64,000 nt of DNA from Phoronis australis (lineage: Eukaryota; Phoronida; Phoronidae), in assembly GCA_002633005.1 (NCBI GenBank), contig NMRA01000113.1, positions 207,683-271,682 on the forward strand, given 5' to 3'. Positions 53,770 to 63,200 of this stretch are shown here, in pieces. The translations under genes and the position numbers were made by a program. The stretch's first letter is position 1, and each line of letters starts with the position of its first letter. The notes below the pieces were generated by a model. That model saw only the letters and a program-made list of their open reading frames with translations, did not search any database and was not told the origin of the DNA.

Positions 53770-56700
53770 ATGGAACTCATTAAGCCTCCTAGCGAAGATC
53801 TAGACCTCAATTCAGGCAATGTCTCTGAAAACTGGAGGAGATTTCGGCAAAAGTTTGAAGTGTATCTCGTGGCGAGTGGGGCCACTGATTTCTCCGACGA
53901 ACGGAAGGTGGCGCTATTCTTACATTGCGTTGGAGACGACGCATTGGTGTTGTATAACACTATCAGTTTTGAAAATGAAGAGGCCTCCAAAAACTTGGAT
54001 ATTGTCCTGACCAAGTTTGAAGAATTTTGTTCACCAAGAAAAAATGTTACATATGAACGTTACAAATTCCACAGCAGAAAACAAATGGAGGGAGAAACCA
54101 TCAAAAATTTTGTGACACACTTGCGCACACTGGCGCAAACGTGTGAGTTCGGGGAACTTGAAAAATCTTTGATAAAAGATCAGCTCGTTCTCGGTGTCCG
54201 TGATGATGGGTTGCGCGCTAAACTGCTGCGCCAGGGCGGGCAGGCGGACGGTCTTTCTCTCGAAGCGGCGTTAGACTCGTGTCACGCGGCAGAAGCCTCG
54301 GGTATGCAGTTTCGCGAAATTACAGCCACAGTGGGGGATTCGACATCGGTAGGTGCGGTAAACGAAATCTCAAAGTGCTCTCGGTGCGGTAAAACGGCAC
54401 ACGGGACTGGTGAGAGATGTCCTGCGCGATCGTCGGAATGTCGGAAATGTAAGCGGCGGGGCCACTGGGCTGTTGCATGTAAAACTCACCTCCAACAAGA
54501 AGGGGTGAAAGAAGTCTCTACCGGACTGGGTAATGGGAAACACGAGGAAATGCCTCGAGAGTTCTTAGGTGAAATAACGCCAGGTGAAAACGACATTGTA
54601 AAACCCCTTCGCGTATTCACCCAGGGAGGTTTTGACAAAACGTTTGAATTTAAACTAGACACTGGTGCGGGCGTAACGGTATTGCCGTGTGCGGGTGGCC
54701 CGTGGCCAAAACTCAATCAGTCTCAGAAACGGTTGTTTGCGACTGGAAATATCGAATTGGATGTTCCGGGTTGCTTTGACGCCACAGTTCAATACAAGGA
54801 TAAAACTTTGCGTGAAACCGTGTACGTTGTTACCGGACAGGCCACCGGTTTGTTGTCTCGGAGGCTATCAATAGGACTGGGGTTGATCAAGGTAGTCGAT
54901 TCTGTTGATGACGGTCCCCGGAATATTGCCGACGGCTCTCTAGGTCGGTTAAAAGGACGTCAGTACAGCATTAAATTAGACGATAAGCACGAGCCCCACG
55001 CTATTTTCACGGCTCGTCCGGTACCGATTCCGCTTCGTCCGGTCGTCGAAGCTGAACTTCGACGTATGGAATCGATAGGCGTAATACGGCCCATAGAGGA
55101 ACCCACCGACTGGGTGTCACCTATGGTTGTGGTCCCAAAAGAGGACGGAAAGGTTAGAATTTGTTCTGACATGACGAAACTAAACGCAGCGGTCAAAAGG
55201 GAGGTATTTCCGATGGCGAATGTCGAGGACAGTTTAGCCCAGCTTAGTAAAGGCCGCGTGTTCTCGAAACTGGATGCAAATAGCGGGTTTTGGCAAATTG
55301 AACTCGCACCGGAGTCGCAAAAACTCACAACCTTTCTCTCGCCATTCGGTAGATATTGCTATTGCCGTTTGCCTTTCGGTCTGGCTAGCGCACCGGAGGT
55401 TTTTTCCCGCGAAATGTCCTCCGTGTTGGAGGGGTTGTCAGGCGTAGTGGTTCATATGGACGACATTCTTGTTTATGGCGCGTCAATGGAAGAACACGAT
55501 ATACGCTTGTCTGCAGTGCTAAAACGAATCGAACATTCTGGACTTACACTGAATCCAGAGAAATGCGTTTACCGCCAAACGGAAGTCAAGTTTCTGGGGA
55601 ATATTATTGACTCTGAGGGTATTCGGCCAGACCCTAAAGCTATTGACAGTATAGTTAAAATACCCGAACCCAAGAACGTCAAGGAACTTCAAAGTTTCCT
55701 GGGGGCCATTAATCAGTACGGAAAGTTTTCCCCTAAGTTTGCTGAACTTGCTGCCCCGTTGCGCGCTTTGCTGCGCAAAGATTCTGTGTGGCGTTGGGAC
55801 TGTGCCCAAACGGAGGCATTTGCATCGGTCAAACAAGAATTGAGCAAACCCCACGTACTTGCCCAGTTCGATGTTTCACTCAAAACTATCGTTACTGCGG
55901 ACGCTAGCCTTCATGGCCTGGGAGCAACTCTCTCGCAGGTACAGCCGGACGGTACGCGTCGCTTAGTTGCAGCGGCATCGAGATCGCTTTCGCAGACTGA
56001 GTCGAATTATACAAGTATTGAGCGTGAATGCCTTGCTCTGACATGGGCATGTGATCGTTACCGGAACTATATTGTGGGGTTGAAAGTGATTCTCGAGACT
56101 GATCATAAACCCTTGATTCCCATCCTCTCAACTAAAGATGTCAACAATCTGACTCCCCGGTTACAAAGACTACGCTTAAGGCTAATGCGTTTTGATTTTG
56201 AAGTATTGCATCTTCCCGGCAAAGACAACTTAATCGCGGACATGCTGTCGAGAAACCCCAGCTCCGAGGACCGGGATGAAGTGCTCGAATTAAGCACCGA
56301 ACTGTTCGCGAAAGTAGCGGTACAAAACTTACCTGCTACAAGCAGGAGGCTAGAGGAAATTAAGCATGCACAAGCATTGGATGAGGTGTGTCAAAAGGTC
56401 GCATCGTTTTGCAAAACGTCTTGGCCAAAATATTTGTCGTCTCAAGAAAGTATCTTGAAGCCGTACTGGGATGTTCAGCACGAGTTGACTTTGGTCGATG
56501 GACTGCTTATGAAGGGTCATTGCATCGTGATTCCTTCCTGTGAAAGATTAGATGTCTTACAACGTATCCATGTCGGTCATCTCGGTATCACGAAATGTCG
56601 CGAGCGTGCCAAAGCCTGTGTATGGTGGCCTGGCATGTCATTGGCTATCGAGGACATGGTTAAGGCGTGTCGTCGCTGCCGTGAGCATCAGTCGGTAAAA

Positions 56701-57537
56701 CGCGAGCCACTCCAGACGACGGAATGGCCCGATGGACCATGGCAAACGCTAGGGACAGATTTGTTTGAATACAAAGGCTCACAGTATCTATTGGTGGTAG
56801 ACTATTATTCGCGGTACCCTGAGATAGCCAAACTAGAAGCGGCGACATCCAGCTGTGTGATTAACCACATGAAGTCAATTTTCGCAAGGCATGGAATTCC
56901 GTTCGTGGTTCGGTCGGACAATGGGCCCTGCTATGCTTCCGCAGAGTTCGCTAACTTTGCAAAGGACTATGATTTCATCCTTCTGACGAGTTCCCCAAAG
57001 TACCCGCAGGCGAACGGGGAAGCAGAAAGATTCGTGGAGACTGTAAAGGGTCTCTTGCGTAAATGTGACGACCCTTACCTGGCCTTATTGTCATATCGAA
57101 ATACTCCCATAGCGAATGGAGAGTCACCCGCTCGTTTACTTATGAACCGAACTCTTCGAACGACTTTGCCGTCAGTTCCTGATGCTAGACCAGTCGAACT
57201 CGATCGTGACTCCCTGCGGATAAAGGAAAACGACTACAAAATTCAAATGGCAAAAGTATTTGATTCCCGGCACCGTGCACGGGAGATTCCTACATACCAT
57301 GAAGGTCAGTCGGTAATGATTCGCGATATGAAACGTCCGGCAGTTGTGGTGCAGGATAAGGACCGCTCCGTGACTCTCGAGACTGATAAAGGTAGCATAA
57401 CGCGAAATAGGCGAGATGTCATGATGATGCCTCCACCACCACCCGATGATTCAGTACCGGCGGTACTCCCAACTTCACCGACTCATTCGCTGCGTAGTCC
57501 AAGCCACCGTGTTCGAAAACCACCCATCCGTTATTGA
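53770..57537 (+). CDS. Gag-Pol polyprotein of the intact Ty3 element (1255 aa)
   Basis: The start was chosen at ATG 53770 (MELIKPPSED), downstream of LTR and PBS. The same frame is open back to 53707, but that lies in the LTR. Gag capsid is about 1-200. Two zinc knuckles are at about 203-217 and 224-237, the second a perfect Cys-X2-Cys-X4-His-X4-Cys. The protease active site LDTGAG is near 297. RT has KLDANSGF near 500, LPFGLASAPE near 534 and VHMDDILVYG near 562-571 (His in place of Tyr, as in several Ty3 clades). RNase H has TADAS near 709 and TDHKP near 778. Integrase has H-X2-H (934/937), C-X2-C (967/970), and catalytic Asp 997, Asp 1050, Glu 1086 (D-35-E spacing). The tail is basic and Pro-rich. 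No stops or frameshifts. Gag and Pol in one frame means their ratio must be set by proteolysis or other means. Confidence 0.93.
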   Translation: MELIKPPSEDLDLNSGNVSENWRRFRQKFEVYLVASGATDFSDERKVALFLHCVGDDALVLYNTISFENEEASKNLDIVLTKFEEFCSPRKNVTYERYKFHSRKQMEGETIKNFVTHLRTLAQTCEFGELEKSLIKDQLVLGVRDDGLRAKLLRQGGQADGLSLEAALDSCHAAEASGMQFREITATVGDSTSVGAVNEISKCSRCGKTAHGTGERCPARSSECRKCKRRGHWAVACKTHLQQEGVKEVSTGLGNGKHEEMPREFLGEITPGENDIVKPLRVFTQGGFDKTFEFKLDTGAGVTVLPCAGGPWPKLNQSQKRLFATGNIELDVPGCFDATVQYKDKTLRETVYVVTGQATGLLSRRLSIGLGLIKVVDSVDDGPRNIADGSLGRLKGRQYSIKLDDKHEPHAIFTARPVPIPLRPVVEAELRRMESIGVIRPIEEPTDWVSPMVVVPKEDGKVRICSDMTKLNAAVKREVFPMANVEDSLAQLSKGRVFSKLDANSGFWQIELAPESQKLTTFLSPFGRYCYCRLPFGLASAPEVFSREMSSVLEGLSGVVVHMDDILVYGASMEEHDIRLSAVLKRIEHSGLTLNPEKCVYRQTEVKFLGNIIDSEGIRPDPKAIDSIVKIPEPKNVKELQSFLGAINQYGKFSPKFAELAAPLRALLRKDSVWRWDCAQTEAFASVKQELSKPHVLAQFDVSLKTIVTADASLHGLGATLSQVQPDGTRRLVAAASRSLSQTESNYTSIERECLALTWACDRYRNYIVGLKVILETDHKPLIPILSTKDVNNLTPRLQRLRLRLMRFDFEVLHLPGKDNLIADMLSRNPSSEDRDEVLELSTELFAKVAVQNLPATSRRLEEIKHAQALDEVCQKVASFCKTSWPKYLSSQESILKPYWDVQHELTLVDGLLMKGHCIVIPSCERLDVLQRIHVGHLGITKCRERAKACVWWPGMSLAIEDMVKACRRCREHQSVKREPLQTTEWPDGPWQTLGTDLFEYKGSQYLLVVDYYSRYPEIAKLEAATSSCVINHMKSIFARHGIPFVVRSDNGPCYASAEFANFAKDYDFILLTSSPKYPQANGEAERFVETVKGLLRKCDDPYLALLSYRNTPIANGESPARLLMNRTLRTTLPSVPDARPVELDRDSLRIKENDYKIQMAKVFDSRHRAREIPTYHEGQSVMIRDMKRPAVVVQDKDRSVTLETDKGSITRNRRDVMMMPPPPPDDSVPAVLPTSPTHSLRSPSHRVRKPPIRY

Positions 57538-57672
57538 TTTGAGGACTGATGATATTGATAGTGAACGATGACTTTTTATTATGAATTCCAACTTGGCGTT
57601 CATTAGTTGTGTTATTTTTGTTGTTGCATATCGTTTAGTGTAATTTTATCTTTAAGAGACTTGAGGGGGAGA

Positions 57673-57785
57673 TGTAGTATAAGTGACTTTGTTATTACGG
57701 ACACACACGGACGACCGCCTTACGATTGTAGATCGACGTAGTTTCAGTGTTCCCAATAAACCTAGTTTATTCTTATTATTCTACA
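57673..57785 (+). repeat. 3' LTR of the intact element
   Basis: 113 bp; two substitutions relative to the 5' LTR. Preceded by the purine tract TTGAGGGGGAGA. Confidence 0.92.
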
Positions 57786-57790
57786 ACACA

Positions 57791-58000
57791 CTTGGAGTAT
57801 CACCGGTACTTAACCCAGTTGTCAACAGAGATTCTGAGACAGCACCGGAAACTGCTGTTAGTAAACCGGAGTTGGCCGAAGCAGAATCGCCTACATAGCG
57901 TTCGGACATCTCAGACTCAGTGGAGGCTAAAATGCCAGACGTGCGATTGCCGAGATGTTCAAAGCGAACTGTGAAACAAACAGAGAGACTGGATTTGTAA
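57791..58000 (+). pseudogene. Integrase C-terminal tail, continued beyond the nested insertion
   Basis: Removing 53633-57790 restores one reading frame across the target site. The tail reads LGVSPVLNPVVNRDSETAPE, meets a TAG near 57896, and then shows the basic ending RTVKQTERLDL typical of Ty3 Pol C-termini. This confirms that the two halves belong to one element. Confidence 0.65.
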
Positions 58001-58095
58001 ATATCTGTGACAAACATTTGTTTAACAGGCTCTTATGTAGTGTTGTATTTATTCTAGTTGTTTACGATATGTAGTTTCAGCTCAGGAGGAAAGAG

Positions 58096-58298
58096 TGTGA
58101 TGTATGAATGATTTAGTTTACGTCATGTACTATTTTTAGAGAACACGTGTTATGTTATGTAGTCACGTGAAGGTTTCACCATCAGTTTGTAGTTTTACGT
58201 TCACTGCTTGTATTACCATGATCATGAATAGACGTATTTCATTATCACTCGAATAATTGTTGTTCCTTCCACTCTGGCTACCCAACGATAACGTAACA
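58096..58298 (+). repeat. 3' LTR of the deletion-derivative element
   Basis: 203 bp, preceded by a purine tract and followed by the GCTTA target duplication. Confidence 0.88.
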
Positions 58299-58315
58299 GC
58301 TTACTGTTCTAAACA

Positions 58316-59175
58316 ATGGCTGCTAAGCTAGACAGTTGAGCTCGCCAGAACCGTTTGTACAACTAGAGACTGACAAAACAGGAGAAAGTTGGAGCCAGTG
58401 GCGAAGGCGATTTGACATTTACCTGATCGCAAGCAGACTCGAGGATGCGTCAGGTAAACAGAAAGTTAACATTTTACTTCATCTCCATGGGGCAGATGGT
58501 GTCAAATTGCTTAATACATTTGATTTGTCGCCGGAAGACAGGTATAATTTAAACGTGGTACTGAAATGTTTTGATGAACACTATGGCCACAAAAAGTACC
58601 GAAATATTCACCGACAAGCATTTTTGGAACGCAACCAGAAAGCCGATGAGTCGCTTATGGCTTTTGTTGCCGATCTGAAGCATCGCGCAAAGGGATGTGA
58701 CTATGGTGACATAGAAGACACATTTATTTGTGACAGAATTGTCAATGGTGTCCGCGACAGTTACATCAAGTTGAAACTTCTAGAAGTAAATGATTATACT
58801 TTGGAAAATGCCATTAAAATTTGCCATGCAAGTGAACTGTCACAACAGCACTTAAAAAGCCTAACAGCAGAGGACAATGTGTGTTACACAAGGCACAAGA
58901 TGTTTTGTAAAAAATGCACGAGAACGCATTACGATAATAACTGTCCTGCCAGAGGCAAAACATGTCACGCTTGTGGCAGTTTTGGCCAGTCTGCGAATTC
59001 GAAAATTTGCAAAGCACAACAGACATCCTCGCAGAGATCGCTACGACAGCAAAACCACCATCAACAACAGAGAAGAGGACAATCTAGAGGGCGTTACAGA
59101 GGCAATCGTGGTCGGAATCACCAAGGACACACGAATGTACACAGAACAGAGGTCAGGACGAAATGGCAAATATGA
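58316..59175 (+). pseudogene. Gag of the outermost element
   Basis: ATG 58316 opens MAAKLDS and then meets TGA. The main Gag frame begins just after it in frame 1 (from about 58336), so one base is lost or gained near 58336. The frame then runs 279 codons. It has a capsid-like block with WSQWRRRFDIYLIASRL and ADESLMAFVADLKHRAKGCDYG, two Cys clusters (CKKCTRTHYDNNC and CHACGSFGQSANSKIC, the second with Gln where His is usual) and a Gln/Arg/Gly-rich basic tail. Confidence 0.75.
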
Positions 59176-59492
59176 TGGAACAATGCAATATTAAAGATAT
59201 ATTTGGTATCAATTCAAATTATCCATGTACCAATTCTGATGATTGGAATGTCACAGTACAAGTTGGTAAGTCAAAATTATCCTTAGCAATTGATACGTTT
59301 GCAGATTGCAATGTATGGTCACTAGTTACACTCAGAAAGTTAGGTAGGGAACACCTGTTAAAACACAGCAATGTTATGATCAATGGTATTCATGGCAAAC
59401 CACAGAAAGCATATGGTAAAATTGTACTGCCAGCTGTTTATAAGAATGAAAGACATATGCTAAAGTTTCTTGTACTGGACAACAGGAATTAA
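59163..59492 (+). pseudogene. Protease of the outermost element, altered active site
   Basis: The frame overlaps the end of gag by 13 bases. LSLAIDTFADCNVWSL occupies the retropepsin active-site position, but the Gly of D-T-G is Phe, which should abolish activity. The following VMINGIHGKPQKAYGKIVLP and KFLVLD blocks fit the protease fold, with TAA at 59490. Confidence 0.6.
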
Positions 59493-59942
59493 GTAGATTT
59501 ATTAGGATCGTGATGACAGTGTTAAATTAAATGTGGTCCAGAGAGTATTTGAAGTCGACTCGCAGAAACAAAATGCAAGTCATGACAGTTTTGTAAGAAA
59601 ATACAGTGATGTATTTGAAGAAACAATTGGGTGTATTCCAGAGGAATACGATATTCAGGTAGATTCGTCTATACCGCCAGTAGTTCACCCTCCCTGACCA
59701 GTTCCCCCTGCTATCAGAGAGCAGGTAAAACTGGAATTAGATCACTTAGAAAGGTGTGGCATTATTGCGTAAGTCACAGAGCCAACACCTTGGGTGTCTC
59801 CATTAGTATGTGTTCGGAAACGCAATAATAGAGTCAGGTTGTGCATTGATCCCTCAGCTTAAATAAGGCTATTTTGTGTGAACACCACCCGATGAGTTCA
59901 ATTGATGATATTGTAACCAGATTACATGGGAGTAAAATTTTC
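59493..59942 (+). pseudogene. RT N-terminal fragment of the outermost element
   Basis: The frame carries VFEETIGCIPEEYDIQVDSS, REQVKLELDHLERCGIIA, EPTPWVSPLVCVRKRNNRVR and LCIDPSA, then a piece with HPMSSIDDIVTRLHGSKIF. In-frame stops fall near 59695, 59770 and 59861. The sequence ends at 59942 before the catalytic Asp region. Confidence 0.65.
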
Positions 59943-60892
59943 AGGTGGCGTTGTCGTAGTATTGCCACGCTTGAAGTTTGTCTCTCCCTAATTTTGTATT
60001 TTATGCACTCGTAACCTGGTTTCTGCACTTTAATTGCTATCAAGCCAGAAAGACTTTGTTTTGTGGAGGTGCTCTTTGGTGAGTTAAGTCCCATGCGTGT
60101 GTCTATTTTATGTTACTGCAAACTTTGAGTTGTCTCCCTGTCATTGCTGAAAGAGTGGTCGGACATTTTGATATTCTCGACCTACATCGATTGTGAAGCT
60201 ATTGTTACGTAATTGATGTCTCAACATGCCTCCCAAGAACACTCTAACCAGTAGTAGGCCACTGACCCGGGGGATCACGTCTTATTAACTCAACCGGACC
60301 CCTCTACGTCTGACATTTCTAACAGGGAGCTATTGAAACTTTTGAATGATAAATTTGAGAACTTGAAATCAGATGTATTTAAAGAACTAGATGCTCTGCG
60401 ACAAGACTACTACGCAACACGAGAGAAAAATCGTCATCTACATGAAAAGGTGAAATACCTTGAGTCTAAATTAGACGACCTAGAGAATCGATCAAGACGC
60501 GACAACTTGATCTTTCATGGCATACCGAAGGAGAATCACGAATCGTGGGAACAGTCTGATTTTTTTAAAGACTGCCTGGATGTTGATGGTGTCATAATCG
60601 AACGAGCTCACAGACTTGGCCGCAAAACTGCAAACAAACATCGCCCGATAATCGCAAAAATGAGGTCTAAAGATAAAGACAAGGTTCTACAGAATAAGAA
60701 GAACAATAACACTGATATCTTCATCACTCAGGACTTCTCCGCACCTGTGAAGAAGGCGAGGCGGCATCTGTATGAATTCTCACGTGGTAAGAACTGGACA
60801 ATTGCAAAGATTAGGTACGACAAATTAATATATCAAGGTCGTGTTTATGTGTACAATGTCGAATCAGATGAGGTGATGGACCACAAGCCCTG
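59943..60892 (+). mobile_element. L1/Tx1-like LINE fragment (5' region and ORF1)
   Basis: About 280 bp without coding potential, compatible with a LINE 5' UTR, is followed by an ORF1-like frame. Both boundaries abut unrelated Ty3 sequence, so the piece is an insertion that was later truncated or rearranged. No ORF2 is present. Confidence 0.55.
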
Positions 60893-60893
60893 A
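60227..60893 (+). pseudogene. LINE ORF1 protein, L1-type (coiled coil plus RRM-like)
   Basis: ATG 60227 opens MPPKNTLTSSRPLTRG and then shifts frame in a G-run near 60270. The rest is open from about 60276 to the TGA at 60891. A heptad-rich coiled coil (NDKFENLKSDVFKELDALRQ ... KVKYLESKLDDLENRSRRDN) is followed by LIFHGIPKENHESWEQSDFF, ERAHRLGRK, RPIIAKM and a C-terminal domain with DKLIYQGRVYVYN. This order is typical of L1-like ORF1 nucleic-acid chaperones. The C-terminus may be cut by the junction with the downstream Ty3 fragment. Confidence 0.65.
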
Positions 60894-60895
60894 TG

Positions 60896-62335
60896 GTTCA
60901 GTCAGACGCAGACAAGGCATTTCGCGTCAAGTTCCCAGGATTGTTTTCCGGCTTAGGAAAAATGACTGCTGAAGCATCCATAAAACTGCAAGCTGAAAAC
61001 CAGCCGTTTGCCATTACCGTTCCACGTACCGTTCCATATCCGCTTATGGAACAAGTCAAAGCCGAGTTGGACAAAATGGTGGAAAATGATGTCATATATC
61101 CGGTAGAAGGTTCTACCGATTGGTGCTCACCTATGGTTGTGGTGCCAAAACCCAATAACAATGTCAGTATATGTATTGATTACACTGAACTGAACAAAGT
61201 TGATCAGAGGGAAGTTTTCATTATGAGTCATTATGAGTCATGTTGAAGCAAGTTTAGCCAAGTTAGGCTCAGGTGTGTTGTTCACAAAATTGGATGCGAA
61301 CTCCGGTTATTTATATCAGATTCCGTTGGCGAAGGATAGTCAACGCCTGACTACCTTTCTGATGCCCTTTGGTCGATTTGCGTATAAACGTTCACCTTTT
61401 GGACTGACGTCAAGCCCCGAAATCTACTCGGAAGATTGTAACAGAAGTGTTATCCGGACTTGATGGAGTAGTCGTCCACATGGATGATGTGTGTGTATGG
61501 GGTGGTTCAAAAGGAGAACATAACGCCAGAGTTCGTGCGGTCCTCGAGCGCATGGTCAGGGCTGGAATGACATTAAACGAGCAGAAGTGTGAGTTTTCAC
61601 GTGGTACCATATCGTTTCTCGGTCATGTCATCTCAAAGTCAGACAAAAAAGTCAATTCACATGCAGTACAGGGATTGGTCGATTTTCGTGCACCCCATAA
61701 CATTTCTGATGTTCGCAGTTTCCTCGGCATGGCACAACAGTTGTGCAAGTTCTCAGATCGCCTTGGAAAAATTAGTGGCCCTTTGCATGGTCTACTAAAA
61801 CGTGATGTCCCTTGGGCCTGGGGACCGGACCAGAGGAAGTCATTTGAGGACATTAAACGTGACTTGTCTAGAGGTGTCGAGTTAGTTGTGTATGACACCC
61901 AAAAGCCAACATTGCTTCAGACTGATGCGTCTGGAGACGGTCTCGGTGCAGCCCTCTATCAGAAACAATCTGATGGTGCGTGGCGATTAATATATGCAGC
62001 GTCGCGGTCTCAGTCACCGACTGAAAAACACTATGCTACCATCAAAAGAGTCACTAGGTGTGACGTGGGCTTGTGAAAAGTTTCGTAAGTACATTATTGG
62101 CAAGCACGTAACAATTCAGACGGACCATAAGCCATTGGTTCCGTTGCTCAACGACATCGAACTCGACAAACTGTCTCCCAGAATTCAGCGTTTTCGCATG
62201 CATCTCATGCGATATGACTACACGATGGAGTACATCAGTGAGAAGAACATTGTGGCGGATGCTTTGTCGAGGTCGACAGCTGTGCACTCCGTTGAAGATG
62301 AGTTGTTCACTTTGGAAGTTGAGCATTTCGCTGAG
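60896..62335 (+). pseudogene. Ty3 pol fragment: RT and RNase H
   Basis: This belongs to a clade different from the outermost element, because its RT start duplicates a region already present at 59600-59900. It begins LFSGLGKMTAEASIKLQAEN, then PYPLMEQVKAELDKMVENDV and STDWCSPMVVVPKPNNNVS. A 10-bp tandem duplication at 61221-61240 shifts the frame; the next frame carries FTKLDANSGY and SPFGLTSSPE. A further shift near 61435 leads to VVVHMDDVCVWGG, TISFLGHVIS and RNase H (LLQTDASGDGLGAALYQ). Another near 62048 leads to ESLGVTWACEKF, QTDHKPLVPLL and NIVADALSRS. Confidence 0.8.
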
Positions 62336-63200
62336 TGTAACTTGAGTCGTGCTGCTACGCCGAATAGCGCGTGTGGAAATTCAAAGGTGTCAGCGAGAGG
62401 ATGCAATTCTCTCAAAAGTGTTGTCGTTTGTGTCATCCTCATGGCCCAGTTATCTCAGTATTGAGGATTCTCTCCTGAGGCTGTATTTTGAGAATACGCA
62501 TGCTGAGATATCTCTCGTTAACAATACCTTAGTCAAAGGTACTGCCGTGATTGTTCCTACAACCATGCGAATGGATGTGCTTCAGAAAATCCATCAAGGT
62601 AACTTAGGAGTCACCAAGTGTAGAGAGAGAGCCAATCGCTTTGTGTGGTGGCCTGGCATGTCAAAGGAAATCGGTGACATGGTTCGTCATTGTGATAAGT
62701 GCCGTGTTACTACCAACGAATCGGATGAGTCGATCTTGAGATCAGAATTCCCAAGTCGTCCATGGGAAAAGTTAGGAAGTGATTTATTTCCTTTTAAGGG
62801 CCGAGATTATATGTTAGTGGTTGATTACTATTCGCGGTATGTAGAGGTTGCCTTGCTGAACAACAGTCAGGTGAAGTAATTCGTCATATGAAGTCCATTT
62901 TTGCGTGTCATGGGATTCCGGATCTTCTAGTTTCGGACAATGGACCGCAGTACGCGAGCAAAGAGTTTAGCCTTTTTGCCAAATCATACGGGCTTACTCA
63001 TGTGACAAGTTCGCCTAAACACCCAAGAAGTAACGGCGCAGCAGAGAGAGCGGTGCAAACAGTGAAGAGAATGCTGCAGAAAGTCGGACCCTTACCTTGC
63101 ACTACTCGCGTATCGTTCAGCCCCATTGGAGAACGATTTTTCTCCAGCCGAACTGTTGATGGGCCGCAAGATTCAAACAACCTTAGGGCTGTTCCAGTAA
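62336..63200 (+). pseudogene. Ty3 pol fragment: integrase
   Basis: Continuation of the same element in the 62349-62879 frame, with IHQGNLGVTKCRERANRFVW and CDKCR (HHCC), GSDLFPFKGRDYMLVVDYYS (first catalytic Asp), then a frameshift near 62870. 62888 on carries LLVSDNGPQYASKEF and [16 protein letters not shown] (second Asp, Glu). A last shift near 63095 leads to a frame with [11 protein letters not shown] and [13 protein letters not shown], which stops at about 63199. No C-terminal tail, polypurine tract or LTR follows, so the 3' end is truncated. Confidence 0.8.

Larger units (their letters stand above)
53633..57785 (+). mobile_element. Intact Ty3-type LTR retrotransposon with a single Gag-Pol ORF
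   Basis: LTRs of 113 bp (53633-53745 and 57673-57785) start TGTAGTATAAG and end ATTCTACA. They differ at two positions (ATC versus GCC). The target duplication ACACA lies at 53628-53632 and 57786-57790. The PBS region TGGTGGCAGC starts at 53746, and GAGGGGGAGA precedes the 3' LTR. An AATAAA in the LTR (53715-53720) could serve polyadenylation. One uninterrupted ORF spans the interior. The structure is complete, so this is the best candidate for recent or ongoing activity in the window. Confidence 0.93.
51576..58298 (+). mobile_element. Deletion-derivative Ty3 element, host of a nested element
   Basis: The 5' LTR 51576-51779 (204 bp) and 3' LTR 58096-58298 (203 bp) start TGTGATGTATGAATG and end TAACA. 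They differ at roughly ten positions. The target duplication GCTTA lies at 51571-51575 and 58299-58303. The PBS is TTGGCGATGAG, and AGGAGGAAAGAG precedes the 3' LTR. Coding sequence is only a gag start, RT thumb, RNase H and integrase, with several breaks. The intact element 53633-57785 is inserted within its integrase tail. Confidence 0.88.
58304..59942 (+). mobile_element. Internal region of the outermost Ty3 element (leader, gag, protease, RT start)
   Basis: It resumes after the GCTTA duplication with the rest of the leader, then gag, protease and the N-terminal RT. It breaks off at 59942 in the RT palm (after a SSIDDIVTRLHGSKIF block), where LINE-like sequence begins. The 5' LTR and PBS are upstream of 51576. 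Confidence 0.7.

Noticed and set aside
54486-54716. Minus-strand frames across the Gag-Pol ORFs (also at 47145-47825, 54960-55328, 55519-55854)
   Set aside because: Antisense shadows of strongly coding + strand sequence.
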